Shown here piece after piece: positions 41,486 to 50,465 of a stretch of DNA of 64,000 bases (position 1 is its first letter; each line of letters starts with the position of its first letter). The DNA lies in NCBI GenBank assembly GCA_963975885.1, contig CAXBIS010000011.1:62001-126000 (forward strand). Direction: 5' to 3'. Under the pieces are notes generated by a model, which saw only the letters and a list, made by a program, of their open reading frames with translations, had not been told where the DNA came from and did not search any database. Origin of the DNA: Pseudazoarcus sp963975885 (GTDB lineage Bacteria; Pseudomonadota; Gammaproteobacteria; Burkholderiales; Rhodocyclaceae). The translations under genes were made by a program, and so were the position numbers.

Positions 41486-42601
41486 ATGAGAGAGAAGATC
41501 CGATCCTCCCGCCGCCTCGTCGTCAAGGTGGGCAGCGCGCTGGTGACCCGCAACGGCGCCGGGCTGGACAAGGCCGCGATGGCCGACTGGGCGCGTCAGA
41601 TCGCCGAGCTGCGCGCAGCCGGCAAGGAGGTCGTGCTGGTTTCATCGGGTGCCATCGCCGCCGGCATGCAGCGCCTCGGATGGACGAAGCGCCCCCACGA
41701 AATGCACCGCCTGCAGGCGGCAGCCGCGGTCGGACAGATGGGGCTGGTGGAGGCCTACGAGGAGGCCTTCTCGGCGCACGGCGTGCACACCGCGCAGATT
41801 CTCCTCACGCACGAGGATCTCGCCGACCGCAAGCGCTACCTCAATGCGCGCTCGACGCTGGCCACGCTGCTCGAGCTGGGCGTGGTGCCCATCATCAACG
41901 AGAACGACACGATCGTCACCGACGAGATCAAGTTCGGCGACAACGACACCCTGGGCGCCCTGGTGGCCAACTTGATCGAAGCCGAGGTGCTGGTCATCCT
42001 GACCGACCAGCCCGGCCTGTTCACGGCGGACCCACGCAAGGATCCGACCGCGACCCTGATTGGCGAGGCTGCGGCCGAGGATGCCAGCCTGGAAGCGATG
42101 GCCGGCGGCGCCGGCACCGGCATCGGCAAGGGCGGCATGATCACCAAGGTGCGCGCTGCGCAGCGGGCCGCGCGCAGCGGCGCACACACCTGCATCGCCA
42201 GCGGCGCCGAACCGGACGCACTGGTGCGTCTGGCCGCGGCCGAGCCGCTGGGCACGCTGCTGTACGCCACCAGCACCCCGCTGGCCGCGCGCAAGCAGTG
42301 GATGGCCGATCACTTGCAACTGGCCGGCAGCCTCGTCGTCGACGAAGGCGCGGCAAAGGCCCTGGCCACCGGCCGCAGCCTGCTGCCGGTGGGCGTGGTC
42401 GAGGTGCGCGGCGAATTCGAACGCGGCGCAGTCGTGGCCTGCCGCACGAGCGCCGGCGAGGAAGTCGCGCGCGGTCTGGTCAATTACAGCAGCACCGAGA
42501 GCCGGCGCATCGCCCGCCAGCCCAGCAGCCGCATCGAGGCCCTGCTGGGCTACATCGACGAGCCCGAGCTGATCCACCGCGACAACATGATCATGCGCTG
42601 A
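41486..42601 (+). CDS. proB: Glutamate 5-kinase
   Basis: First enzyme of proline synthesis, phosphorylating L-glutamate with ATP. The 371 residues include the amino-acid-kinase domain (VVKVGSALVTRNGAGLD, VLVSSGAIAAGM, IINENDTIVTDEIKFGDNDTLGALVA, GTGIGKGGMITKV) and a C-terminal PUA domain (about 275-360: GSLVVDEGAAKAL, SLLPVGVVEVRGEFERG). Complete and typical. It converges with glpK, with only ten bases between the stop codons. The usual proA partner is not adjacent. Confidence 0.96.
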   Translation: MREKIRSSRRLVVKVGSALVTRNGAGLDKAAMADWARQIAELRAAGKEVVLVSSGAIAAGMQRLGWTKRPHEMHRLQAAAAVGQMGLVEAYEEAFSAHGVHTAQILLTHEDLADRKRYLNARSTLATLLELGVVPIINENDTIVTDEIKFGDNDTLGALVANLIEAEVLVILTDQPGLFTADPRKDPTATLIGEAAAEDASLEAMAGGAGTGIGKGGMITKVRAAQRAARSGAHTCIASGAEPDALVRLAAAEPLGTLLYATSTPLAARKQWMADHLQLAGSLVVDEGAAKALATGRSLLPVGVVEVRGEFERGAVVACRTSAGEEVARGLVNYSSTESRRIARQPSSRIEALLGYIDEPELIHRDNMIMR

Positions 42602-42611
42602 ACCGCGTGCC

Positions 42612-44102
42612 TCACTCCTGCGCCCAGTCGCGCGCGCGCTCTACACCGCGATGCCAGTGCGCGATGACCGCCTCACGCCGGTCACGCGACATGCGCGGCT
42701 GAAAGCGCGCCGCCTCCCGCCAGTGCGAGGCCACTGTCGCCTCGTTTGCCCACACACCGACCCCCAGCGCAGCCAGACAGGCCGCGCCGAAGGCCGTGGT
42801 CTCGAGCATCTCGGGACGCACCACCGGCACGCCGAGCAGGTCGGCCTGCATCTGCATCAACAGGTTGTTGGCCGCGGCCCCGCCGTCGACGCGCAGTTCG
42901 CGCAAGGCACCGGCGCCGTCCGCGTCCATCGCCGAGACCAGATCGACCGTCTGCAACGCAATCGCCTCAAGCGCGGCGCGTGCGATATGCGCACGCGTCG
43001 TACCTCGCGTGAGTCCCAACAGCGTGCCGCGCGCATAGGCGTCCCAGTACGGCGCGCCCAGCCCGGTGAAGGCCGGCACCAGCACCACGCCAGCACTGTC
43101 GGGGACCGAGGCGGCGAGCGCCTCGATGTCTTCCGATCTGCGCACCAGCCCCAGTTCGTCGCGCAGCCACTGCACCAGCGCACCGCCCACGAAGATGCTC
43201 CCCTCGAGCGCGTAGGTGCTGGCACCCCGCTGCCGCCAGCCGATCGTCGTGAGCAGCCGATTGGCCGACTCCACCGCACGTTCGCCGGTATTCATCAGCA
43301 AAAAGCAGCCCGTGCCATAGGTCTGCTTGGCCATGCCCGGCGCAAGACACGCCTGACCGAAGGTCGCCGCCTGCTGGTCGCCGCCGATGCCGGCGATGGA
43401 CACTTCCGAGCCGAGCACGTCGCGCCGCGTGTGGCCGCACACACCGATGCTGTCGACGACCGTCGGCAGCATCGACCGCGGGATGTCGAACAGCGCGAGC
43501 AGATCGTCGTCCCACTGTCCGCGGTGGATGTCGTAGAGCATCGTGCGCGAGGCGTTGCCGGCGTCGGTCGCGTGCAGCGCCCCGCCGCTCAGGTGCCAGA
43601 TCAGCCAGGCATCGACGGTGCCGAAGGCCAGCTCGCCGCGTCGTGCGCGCTCGCGCGCGCCGGGCACCTCGCGCAGGATCCAGGCGAGCTTGGTGGCGGA
43701 GAAATAGGCGTCCAGTTCCAGCCCGGTGCTGCGCCGAATCGCTTCGGCATGGCCGGCCGCGCGCAGACGGTCACAGTCGGGCGCGGTGCGACGGTCCTGC
43801 CAGACGATGGCCGGCGCGATCGCACGCCCGGTTGAGCGCTCCCACACGATGGTCGTCTCGCGCTGATTGGCGATACCCAGCCCGGCGATGTCCGACGGCG
43901 CAACGCCGGCCCCGGCGATCGCCGCGCGCGCGCAGTCGAACTGCGTGGTCAAGATCTCGTGCGCGTCATGCTCGACCCAGCCAGGCTGCGGGTAGTGCTG
44001 GCGAAACTCGCGCTGTGATGCCCCGCGCACCCGTCCATCGGTATCGAACACCATCGCGCGCGAGCTGGTCGTGCCCTGATCGAGTGCGAGCAGGCAGGTC
44101 AT
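42612..44102 (-). CDS. glpK: Glycerol kinase
   Basis: ATP-dependent kinase forming sn-glycerol 3-phosphate. The 496 residues show the FGGY-kinase signatures LALDQGTTSSRAMVF, TIVWERSTGRAIAPAIVWQDRRT, GIGGDQQAATFGQACL, YGTGCFLLMNTG, PAFTGLGAPYWD and RVDGGAAANNLLMQMQAD. The start at 44102 has a cggagg site nine bases upstream; an ATG seven codons earlier (44123) is less likely. No glpF, glpD or glpR lies nearby, so it stands alone here. Confidence 0.95.
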   Translation of the reverse strand: MTCLLALDQGTTSSRAMVFDTDGRVRGASQREFRQHYPQPGWVEHDAHEILTTQFDCARAAIAGAGVAPSDIAGLGIANQRETTIVWERSTGRAIAPAIVWQDRRTAPDCDRLRAAGHAEAIRRSTGLELDAYFSATKLAWILREVPGARERARRGELAFGTVDAWLIWHLSGGALHATDAGNASRTMLYDIHRGQWDDDLLALFDIPRSMLPTVVDSIGVCGHTRRDVLGSEVSIAGIGGDQQAATFGQACLAPGMAKQTYGTGCFLLMNTGERAVESANRLLTTIGWRQRGASTYALEGSIFVGGALVQWLRDELGLVRRSEDIEALAASVPDSAGVVLVPAFTGLGAPYWDAYARGTLLGLTRGTTRAHIARAALEAIALQTVDLVSAMDADGAGALRELRVDGGAAANNLLMQMQADLLGVPVVRPEMLETTAFGAACLAALGVGVWANEATVASHWREAARFQPRMSRDRREAVIAHWHRGVERARDWAQE

Positions 44103-44227
44103 CGCGGCCTCCGTGGTCGGCATCGGTACGCAAGCCTATCAGGGGATAGCGGCAAGCGTGCGCCCCTCTCGACGCCCCCCGCTTAGCGCTCTATAGTGGT
44201 CTTCACGCAATCGAAGCGGAGAGCAAC

Positions 44228-44590
44228 ATGATCACCATCGACCAGAGCGACCAGCGCATCTCGATCGCCGTCTTCGGCGAATTCACGCTCGCCGACTACC
44301 GAGAATTCGAGGAAATCTTCAACTACACGCACCGCTTCAAGGGCCCGGTGGACCTGTTCATCGATCTGCGCGAGATGGCCGGCTTCACGGTCGACGTGGC
44401 GTGGGAAGACATCAAGTTCTCCCGCCAGCACAGCAAGGACTTCCGCCGCATCGCAGTGCTCACCGAAAGCGAGTGGGTCACCTGGAGCGCATGGGTCACG
44501 CAACTCTTCGTCGACGGCCAGGTGCTGGTTTTCAACGACGAGGCCGAAGCGTTGGCCTGGATCGAAACGCCTACCGAGTCCATCGAATGA
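44228..44590 (+). CDS. SpoIIAA-like STAS-fold protein
   Basis: A 120-residue cytoplasmic protein resembling the SpoIIAA-like family (STAS fold related to Sec14). It starts MITIDQSDQRISIAVFGEFTLADYREF and includes PVDLFIDLREMAGF and RIAVLTESEWVTW. The family has no clear catalytic residues and may bind lipids or act in anti-anti-sigma-like contacts. A TATAGT box lies about 31 bases upstream of the ATG. The stop overlaps the next sulfurtransferase start by four bases, so both are cotranslated; the functional link is unknown. Confidence 0.82.
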   Translation: MITIDQSDQRISIAVFGEFTLADYREFEEIFNYTHRFKGPVDLFIDLREMAGFTVDVAWEDIKFSRQHSKDFRRIAVLTESEWVTWSAWVTQLFVDGQVLVFNDEAEALAWIETPTESIE

Positions 44591-45438
44591 AGCATTACGA
44601 CACAATCATCGACGTCGGTACGCTGGCCACCCATCTTGGAGAGGAAGGCCTGCGAGTCATCGACTGCCGTCATAATCTTTCCGACCCGGGCGCCGGGCGC
44701 CACGCCTATGCAGAGGGCCACATCCCCGGCGCGCGCTTCCTGCATCTGGACGAAGATTTGTCCGGCCCGCGCGACGGGCGCAACGGTCGCCACCCGCTGC
44801 CCGACCCCGACGAGTTCGCCGCGCGGCTCGGCCGGCGCGGCATCCGCGCCGACGATCAGGTCGTGGCCTACGACGATGTCGGCGGCGCGATCGCTGCGCG
44901 ACTGTGGTGGATGCTGCGCTGGATCGGCCACGATCGCGTGGCCGTGCTCGACGGCGGCTGGCGCGCCTGGCGCGAGGCCGGCCACCCGGTCGAGACGCAG
45001 ATCCACGAGGCGTTGCCGACCACGCACGGCGTGCATCCGGGCTCGGTCGCCGCGATCGGTACGCAGGCCCTGCGCGGCGCGCTGGAGCGCGCCGAGGTGC
45101 TGCTCATCGACGCACGCAGCCCTGACCGCTTTCGAGGCGAGAACGAGACCCTGGACCCGGTCGCCGGCCACATCCCCGGCGCCGTGAACCGCTTCTTCCG
45201 TGAAAATCTGCAAGGCGGGCGCTTCCGCCCCGCCGATGAACTGCGCGCCGAATTCCTCGCCCTGCTCGGCTCACGCAACCCCACCGAGATCGTGCACCAG
45301 TGCGGCTCCGGCGTGACCGCCTGCCACAACCTGCTGGCCATGGAGATCGCCGGCCTTTCCGGAGCAAGCCTCTATCCGGGTTCGTGGAGCGAGTGGTGCG
45401 CCGACCCCTCACGCCCCGTCGCGACCGGACCCGGGTAG
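44587..45438 (+). CDS. sseA: Two-domain sulfurtransferase (SseA/rhodanese type)
   Basis: Sulfurtransferase of 283 residues with two rhodanese domains, an inactive N-terminal one (VIDCRHNLSDP, GHIPGARFLHLDEDLSG) and a catalytic C-terminal one. The active loop is CGSGVTA with catalytic Cys in HQCGSG. CGSGVTA resembles 3-mercaptopyruvate sulfurtransferase more than thiosulfate rhodanese (CRxGxx), so mercaptopyruvate is the likelier donor. ATG 44587 overlaps the preceding gene's stop (ATGA); the longer upstream frame lies inside that gene. Confidence 0.88.
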   Translation: MKHYDTIIDVGTLATHLGEEGLRVIDCRHNLSDPGAGRHAYAEGHIPGARFLHLDEDLSGPRDGRNGRHPLPDPDEFAARLGRRGIRADDQVVAYDDVGGAIAARLWWMLRWIGHDRVAVLDGGWRAWREAGHPVETQIHEALPTTHGVHPGSVAAIGTQALRGALERAEVLLIDARSPDRFRGENETLDPVAGHIPGAVNRFFRENLQGGRFRPADELRAEFLALLGSRNPTEIVHQCGSGVTACHNLLAMEIAGLSGASLYPGSWSEWCADPSRPVATGPG

Positions 45439-45498
45439 GTCGGGGCGAGCGCAGCGAGGTCCGACACTGCGACCTGCCGGCGGGCCATCCGGGGAAAA

Positions 45499-46311
45499 TC
45501 AGTCGACGGCCCAGTCCACCTTCTCCACCGTCCCCAGCGAGCGCCCCAGGAAGCGCTCGCCGATGGCCTCGAAGCGCAAGGGCACGTCCGTGACATAAAA
45601 GCGATGCGCCGGCTTGCCCGCCTCGCGCGCGAGCCCCTGTCGCCGCAACTCGTCCGCGGCCAGCTCGGCGGTCGTCGTGGCCGAATCCACCAGCCCCACG
45701 CGACGCCCCACCACCCGCTGCAACAACGGTTTGAGCAGCGGATAGTGGGTGCAGCCCAGCACCAGCGTATCGACCTCCTCGGCCAGCACCGGCTTGAGAT
45801 ATTCGCGCGCCGTCATGCGCGCCACCGGGTGATCCAGCCAGCCCTCCTCGACCAGCGGCACGAACAGCGGACAGGCCGCCGAATACACGCGCACGCCGCG
45901 ATCGAGCGCATGGATGCGCTCGGCGTAGGCATTGCTGTTGATCGTCGTCGGCGTACCGATCACGCCCACGCGCCGGCTGCGCGACCCGGCCACCGCCGCG
46001 CGCGCTCCGGCATCGATCACGTCGATCACCGGCACTTCGCCCGCACACTCGCGAACCACATCGTCGGCCACAGCCGCCATCGTGTTGCACGCGACGATCA
46101 GCATCTTCACGTCGCGCTGCATGAGAAAGCGCGCAATCTCCCCCGCGAATCGGCGGATCGTCGCCACCGACTTGATGCCGTATGGCACGCGCGCGGTATC
46201 GCCGAAGTACACGATGTCCTCGAACGGCAGGCGATCCATCAGCGCCCGCACCACGGTCAGCCCGCCGATGCCGGAATCGAATACGCCGATGGAACCGCCA
46301 GGTCGAGACAT
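45499..46311 (-). CDS. murI: Glutamate racemase
   Basis: Cofactor-independent racemase supplying D-glutamate for peptidoglycan. The 270 residues carry both catalytic-Cys motifs, VACNTMAAV and LGCTHYPLLKP, plus GVFDSGIGGLTVVRAL at the start and FGDTARVPYG. Length and motifs are complete. It lies convergent with the sulfurtransferase gene and is the last core gene before the accessory island beginning at 46.4 kb. Confidence 0.95.
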   Translation of the reverse strand: MSRPGGSIGVFDSGIGGLTVVRALMDRLPFEDIVYFGDTARVPYGIKSVATIRRFAGEIARFLMQRDVKMLIVACNTMAAVADDVVRECAGEVPVIDVIDAGARAAVAGSRSRRVGVIGTPTTINSNAYAERIHALDRGVRVYSAACPLFVPLVEEGWLDHPVARMTAREYLKPVLAEEVDTLVLGCTHYPLLKPLLQRVVGRRVGLVDSATTTAELAADELRRQGLAREAGKPAHRFYVTDVPLRFEAIGERFLGRSLGTVEKVDWAVD

Positions 46312-46393
46312 GGAATCATCCGCTCACAGGAGCGCGGATTGTAGCAGTGCCGTCTTTGCTGAGGATCGGTACCCGCCCATGCGGAACCCGCAA

Positions 46394-47989
46394 CTAAGAA
46401 GAACTTTCAAGCGCGAGTGGATTCGCTCGCGAAAAAGAGCGTTCTCCACAAGTAAACGGACAAGCCCGGGTTCCATTGATCTTCTTGCCGACTCTTCGGT
46501 TGCGGGCGTCGATGAGGTAGTCGATGGTCACGTCGCCGGGCAAGGTGACCTGACGCAGATTGCCCAGTGCGTCGTAGTCGTAGGTGGTGGTCGCACCCGA
46601 CTGGGTCTTGCTTTGGAGTTCTCCGTTGGCAGTGTAGTCGTAGCTGCTGTTGCCGTAGGTGAGCAGACGGTCCTGGGCGTCGTAGGTGGCCACGGGCACG
46701 TCGTTGACGTGGCTGCGGTTGCCGTTGGCGTCATAGCTCCAGGTGGTCTCGACGCCGCCACGGGTGTGGCTGACCAGCCGTCCGGCGGCATCGAAGGCGT
46801 ACTCGTCCGTGACACTGGCGCCGGACAGGGTCTCGGTGCGGGCAGTGATGCGGCCAGCCGCATCACGCGTGTAGGCGAACTGGAGTACTTCGGTGGCACC
46901 GAGTGTGGTGGTGTCGAGGGTGGGTTCGCCGAAGGCGTTGTAGTCGTGCTCCGTGGCGACCGTGCCCAGGGTGGTTGCCGTGATGAGGCCGTTCTGCGCG
47001 TCGCGTGTGAGTTGCAGCGCGCCGGCTGCGGTGAGTAGCCCGTCGGCGTCGTAGTCGAGCGCGACGGACTGGCCATTGACCGCGATCGAGCGCAGCCAGA
47101 AGTTGTCGTCCCAGCTGCGGGTGATGCTGCCGGAGACTTCGCCTGTGGCGATCTCGGTGATCGGCAGGAAGCCGTCCCAGGTGAAGTCGAGGCGGTGGCC
47201 GCCGGGGGCGGTGACGGAAGCCGGCTGGCCGGTGTCGGCGTGGTAGGTCCAGACGGTTTCACCGACATCGGTGCTAACGGTCGCAAGCCGACCACCGGTG
47301 TCGTACGCGAAGTCGATGGGCTCGCCGTCGGGGCGGGTGATGCGGGTCAGTCGTTTGTCGCGATCGTAGGTGTGGCGCGTGACCGTGGCGAGCCCGGCCA
47401 GTTCGGGCGGATCGTATTCGCGTAGCTGGTCGGCCTCGGTGTAGTCGAACAGATGAGCGTCGCGGCCCGGCGGAATGACGGCGGCGAGGTTGCCGTTGGC
47501 GTCGTAGCCGAATTCGACGCTGCGCCCGTCGGAAAAGGTCTGGCGGGTGACGCGGCCGACCGGGTCGTAGTCGAAGGCCGTGATGCGATCGAGCGGGTCG
47601 GTGATCGAGGCCAGATCGCCCGCCCTACTCCACGCGAAGTCGGTGATGCGCTCGGACGACTCCCCGGCCAGGACCCGCGTGATCCGACCGCGGGCGTCCC
47701 GCTCATAGGTGAGCGGGGCGAGGCCGGAGTAGGCCTCGTGCGCCGGACGACCCAGTTCATCGAGGATCTGTTCGTGGGTGCGCCCGAGCGGCGTGCTGGT
47801 GACGCGCGTGCGATCGGCAGCGGTGCAGCTCTCGTACGGCGGGATATGCGCAGCGCATCCCGCCGGATGGTTCGTTGCAAACCTCCTTGTGCAATCGCCA
47901 GCATGCACCAAAAACCCCGTGCGCGGCGCAGTCTCTGGTCGATCATCGCCCTTTGTCCACGAAGACCGGATCAGTTGCAGCCCCCGCAC
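46394..47989 (-). pseudogene. Rhs/YD-repeat protein fragment, truncated at both ends
   Basis: An open frame of up to 531 codons with many YD repeats (YDPVGRVTRQTFSDGRSVEFGY, YDANGNLAAV, FAYTRDAAGRITARTE, YDYDALGNLRQVTLPG). It ends shortly after NRRVGKKING, the position where Rhs cores normally continue toward the conserved PxxxxDPxGL region and a variable toxin tip. Instead about 28 unrelated residues follow before the stop. At the other end, repeat homology begins around TSTPLGRTHEQILDELGR; the 60-odd preceding residues look unrelated, and no signal peptide or TcdB-like domain is present. It is best read as a mid-section remnant of an Rhs element. Confidence 0.75.
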
Positions 47990-48138
47990 CCTTTGCAGTC
48001 AAGCAAGTACCTGCGCAATCCGTCACGTGATCGTAAAGCGCTGGCACATATGGTGTTTTTGTGAAACAGTATGCCCATTGACAATCAATAACGACGCACG
48101 CACGTTGATTCGATATTGCAGCGTGCAATCAAAGCACT
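47990..48138. other. Junction between Rhs remnant and cassette segment
   Basis: No gene recognised. Base composition becomes AT-richer from about 48040. A stem gcacgc / gcgtgc spans 48097-48126. It ends at the GTTAAGC cassette boundary. Whether a degraded attC or attI lies here is unclear; no RYYYAAC box was found at a suitable distance. Confidence 0.4.
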
Positions 48139-48145
48139 GTTAAGC
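48139..48145 (+). other. Cassette boundary G^TTAAGC (start of cassette 1)
   Basis: GTTAAGC matches the integron R' consensus GTTRRRY. It is the exact reverse complement of the R'' box GCTTAAC at 48750-48756, the relation expected between the first bases of a cassette and its own attC site. Confidence 0.65.
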
Positions 48146-48155
48146 ATTGAAGGAG

Positions 48156-48755
48156 ATGAAATTGGAAGTTGCAACCTGGATATCAGCCGTAGCCAATATT
48201 TTTATCGCCCTTGGCGTCGGTCTTGCTTTGTGTTCATTCCGCGGCGACCATGAAAGATCAAGACGAGAAAAAGCTGTCGAGCTTATTTCTCAGTGGGCAC
48301 TGAACCTGAATAAGAGAGGGTCTGCTGCGAGAAAGCTGGTGGAAACGCTTGATCACGAAAAATCCAAGTTGCTCTTCAATCAAGAACCTCTGACGATTGG
48401 CAAGAAGCATATTGGGCTAGTTCGAGCAGCTTTGGAAGCTGATGTAAATGAGCCTGAAGGTAATGAAATTGATTTGGACGAAAATCAGTCCTCTGAGCTA
48501 CGTTGGCAAGTTGTTACATTCTTAAATAGCCTTGAATCAGTACTATCGGCATGGCGGCACAATATAGCTGATAAGGACATTATTACTGAGCAATTTAGAT
48601 ATTTGGTATCGAAAACCGATGGTCACTATATTTTGGAGGAATTTAGGGTTGTTGCTGGAGGTAGTCATACTTACCCAGCAATACAAGAATTTGTGGAACA
48701 TCTTAAAAAAGAGCTAAATAAAAATGACGGTTCAGGTAAGCGGCCTGTTGCTTAA
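48156..48755 (+). CDS. Cassette gene 1: membrane-anchored protein of unknown function
   Basis: A protein of about 199 residues with one N-terminal membrane segment (WISAVANIFIALGVGLALCSF, about 8-28) and a charged, helical cytoplasmic domain. I do not recognise the family; the layout resembles small membrane proteins annotated only as hypothetical (DUF4760-like in style). aaggag lies directly before ATG 48156, leaving no spacer, so TTG 48162 with a six-base spacer may be the true start. The stop TAA lies inside the attC R'' box, as is common in integron cassettes. Codon usage is clearly AT-richer than in flanking genes, indicating transfer. Confidence 0.7.
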   Translation: MKLEVATWISAVANIFIALGVGLALCSFRGDHERSRREKAVELISQWALNLNKRGSAARKLVETLDHEKSKLLFNQEPLTIGKKHIGLVRAALEADVNEPEGNEIDLDENQSSELRWQVVTFLNSLESVLSAWRHNIADKDIITEQFRYLVSKTDGHYILEEFRVVAGGSHTYPAIQEFVEHLKKELNKNDGSGKRPVA

Positions 48756-48821
48756 CAAAACGCTTTTGTCGGACTGGTTTTCCGCTGCGCTCCAAACCAG
48801 CCGCAAAGCTTGGCGCTGGGC
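48750..48821 (+). other. attC-like recombination site 1
   Basis: A 72-base imperfect palindrome with R'' box GCTTAAC (48750-48756) and R' box GCTGGGC (48815-48821; consensus GTTRRRY, one mismatch). An inner stem ctggttt / aaaccag (48774-48780, 48794-48800) is flanked by a bulged outer stem gcttttg / caaagc. Size, boxes and bulged hairpin are those of integron attC sites. The R' box matches the GTTGGGC predicted from cassette 2 except for one base. Confidence 0.7.
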
Positions 48822-48864
48822 GTACAACCATGCTTTTTGAGTTGGAGAACTATCAGGACTAATC

Positions 48865-50358
48865 ATGGCTAGCAAGCTAGAAATACTAAAAACCACCGAA
48901 ATTGGCGAGCGCGTTGCGGAAGAGGAAGCCGATAGTCTGGAGCAATATTTTGTCGAAACAGACCAATGGCAGCAAATGCGCGCAGGCAAGATTGATGTCG
49001 TGTATGGGCCGAAGGGTTCGGGGAAGAGCGCCCTATACACATTGTTAAACCGGAAAGACGGTGAGTTCTTTGATGCCGGAATACTCATAGCAGCGGCGGA
49101 AAACGTCAGGGGGGCCACCGTTTTCAGATCAATTGTTGCTGATCCGCCGCCATCTGAGATGGCATTTATTTTTCTGTGGAAACTCTATTCATTGACATTA
49201 ATCGCACGCGAACTTCGCGAATACGAAGTAAAAACGGAGGAGTCAAAGGCTCTGATAGAAAGCTTAGAAAGGGCTAAGTTGTTGCCGGCCAGCGGGACGC
49301 TTTCTGGTCTTTTCACAGCAGTCCGCACCTATCTCACTAGTTGGCTAAATCGTGATGCGGATTCAGTCGAGTATGCGATAACTATCGACCCAATGACTGG
49401 CACCCCTACTTTTACCAGAAAAACGCGATTCGCTGAACAGTCCGACGATCAGAATCTTGGGGATATCCCGGTTGATGATCTCCTAGGCGTCGCGGATGTC
49501 GCTTTACGGAAAAGCAAGTTGACTATGTGGGTGTTATTTGATCGCCTCGATGTAGCTTTCGCCGAGTCAGAAGACCTTGAACGAAATGCATTACGCGCTT
49601 TGTTTCGGGCCTATAGCGATTTGCGCGCACATTCACATATATCTCTAAAGATATTTGTAAGAGACGATATTTGGCGTCGGATAACGGAGGGCGGATTTAC
49701 TGAGGCTAGCCATATTACTAAAGCAGTACACATAAGTTGGACAAACGAAAGTCTATTGAATCTAGCGGTCCTTCGGCTTATCAGCAATCAGAGTATCGTA
49801 GATTACCTATCCGTCGATCCGGCCGCCGTAAGGGCGGATTACCACCAGCAGCTAGAACTATTCTATCGTCTCGCACCTCGTCAAGTTGACACCGGGAAAA
49901 ACCCGGACGCATTCGACTGGATCGTTTCGCGAACAACAGATGCAAGTGGGAACTCAGTCCCGCGTGAGGTCATCCACTTAATCGATGTGGCTAAAGATCT
50001 GCAGATTCAGAAATTGGAAAGAGGTGGTGAGGAACCTGAGGGAGAGATCCTGATTGATCGAAGTGCATTTAAAGAAGCTTTGCCTCAGGTATCGAAAGTG
50101 CGCTACGAGCAAACACTCATAGCTGAGCATCCCGACATGGCTGACTATCTCAAGCAGCTAGAAGGTGAAAAGTGCGAACAGACTGTTGATACACTTGCAA
50201 GGCTGTGGAAAATTGAGCGGAGCGACGCCGCAGTCATAGGTAAACGACTCGTGGACATCGGGTTCTTCGAATCTAGGGGCTCAAAAGAAGCCCCATCGTT
50301 TTGGATCCCGTTTCTATATCGAGGAGCGCTCGATTTGGTACAGGGGAAGGCAGAATGA
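48865..50358 (+). CDS. Cassette gene 2: large P-loop ATPase (Sll1717-like)
   Basis: A 497-residue protein with Walker A GPKGSGKS at 48-55 and a likely Walker B WVLFDRLD at 222-229, followed by IFVRDDIWRR (263-272), typical of STAND/AAA-like sensor strands. The start TTEIGERVAEEEADSLEQYFVET resembles the P-loop ATPases I know as the Sll1717 family, often encoded in islands. The C-terminal third is helical, with a winged-helix-like end (VDTLARLWKIERSDAAVIGKRLVDIGF). No nuclease or membrane effector domain is visible. Composition is AT-richer than core genes. Function unknown; a stress or phage-defence role is only a contextual guess. Confidence 0.8.
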   Translation: MASKLEILKTTEIGERVAEEEADSLEQYFVETDQWQQMRAGKIDVVYGPKGSGKSALYTLLNRKDGEFFDAGILIAAAENVRGATVFRSIVADPPPSEMAFIFLWKLYSLTLIARELREYEVKTEESKALIESLERAKLLPASGTLSGLFTAVRTYLTSWLNRDADSVEYAITIDPMTGTPTFTRKTRFAEQSDDQNLGDIPVDDLLGVADVALRKSKLTMWVLFDRLDVAFAESEDLERNALRALFRAYSDLRAHSHISLKIFVRDDIWRRITEGGFTEASHITKAVHISWTNESLLNLAVLRLISNQSIVDYLSVDPAAVRADYHQQLELFYRLAPRQVDTGKNPDAFDWIVSRTTDASGNSVPREVIHLIDVAKDLQIQKLERGGEEPEGEILIDRSAFKEALPQVSKVRYEQTLIAEHPDMADYLKQLEGEKCEQTVDTLARLWKIERSDAAVIGKRLVDIGFFESRGSKEAPSFWIPFLYRGALDLVQGKAE

Positions 50359-50389
50359 CGATGAGAGTTCTCGTTCCTGTAGATGTACC

Positions 50390-50452
50390 GCCCAACAATC
50401 GGCTTGAGAAGGACGCTCGCAAAGCGAGCGCCGCTCAGCTGGGCCGTTAGCG
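50390..50452 (+). other. attC-like recombination site 2
   Basis: A 63-base imperfect palindrome. R'' box GCCCAAC (50390-50396) fits RYYYAAC. Outer arm gcttgag / ctca-gc has a one-base bulge. The inner stem is cgctcgc / gcgagcg (50414-50420, 50424-50430) with an aaa loop. It ends at GTTAGCG (50446-50452), which keeps the GTTRR part of R'. It begins 32 bases after the ATPase stop codon. Confidence 0.7.
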
Positions 50453-50465
50453 TGCATACGTAGCC

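Noticed and set aside
47990..48138. An attI or further attC site upstream of cassette 1
   Set aside because: Only the GTTAAGC boundary is clear. I found no RYYYAAC partner at 50-140 bases and no integrase gene, so no site was called.
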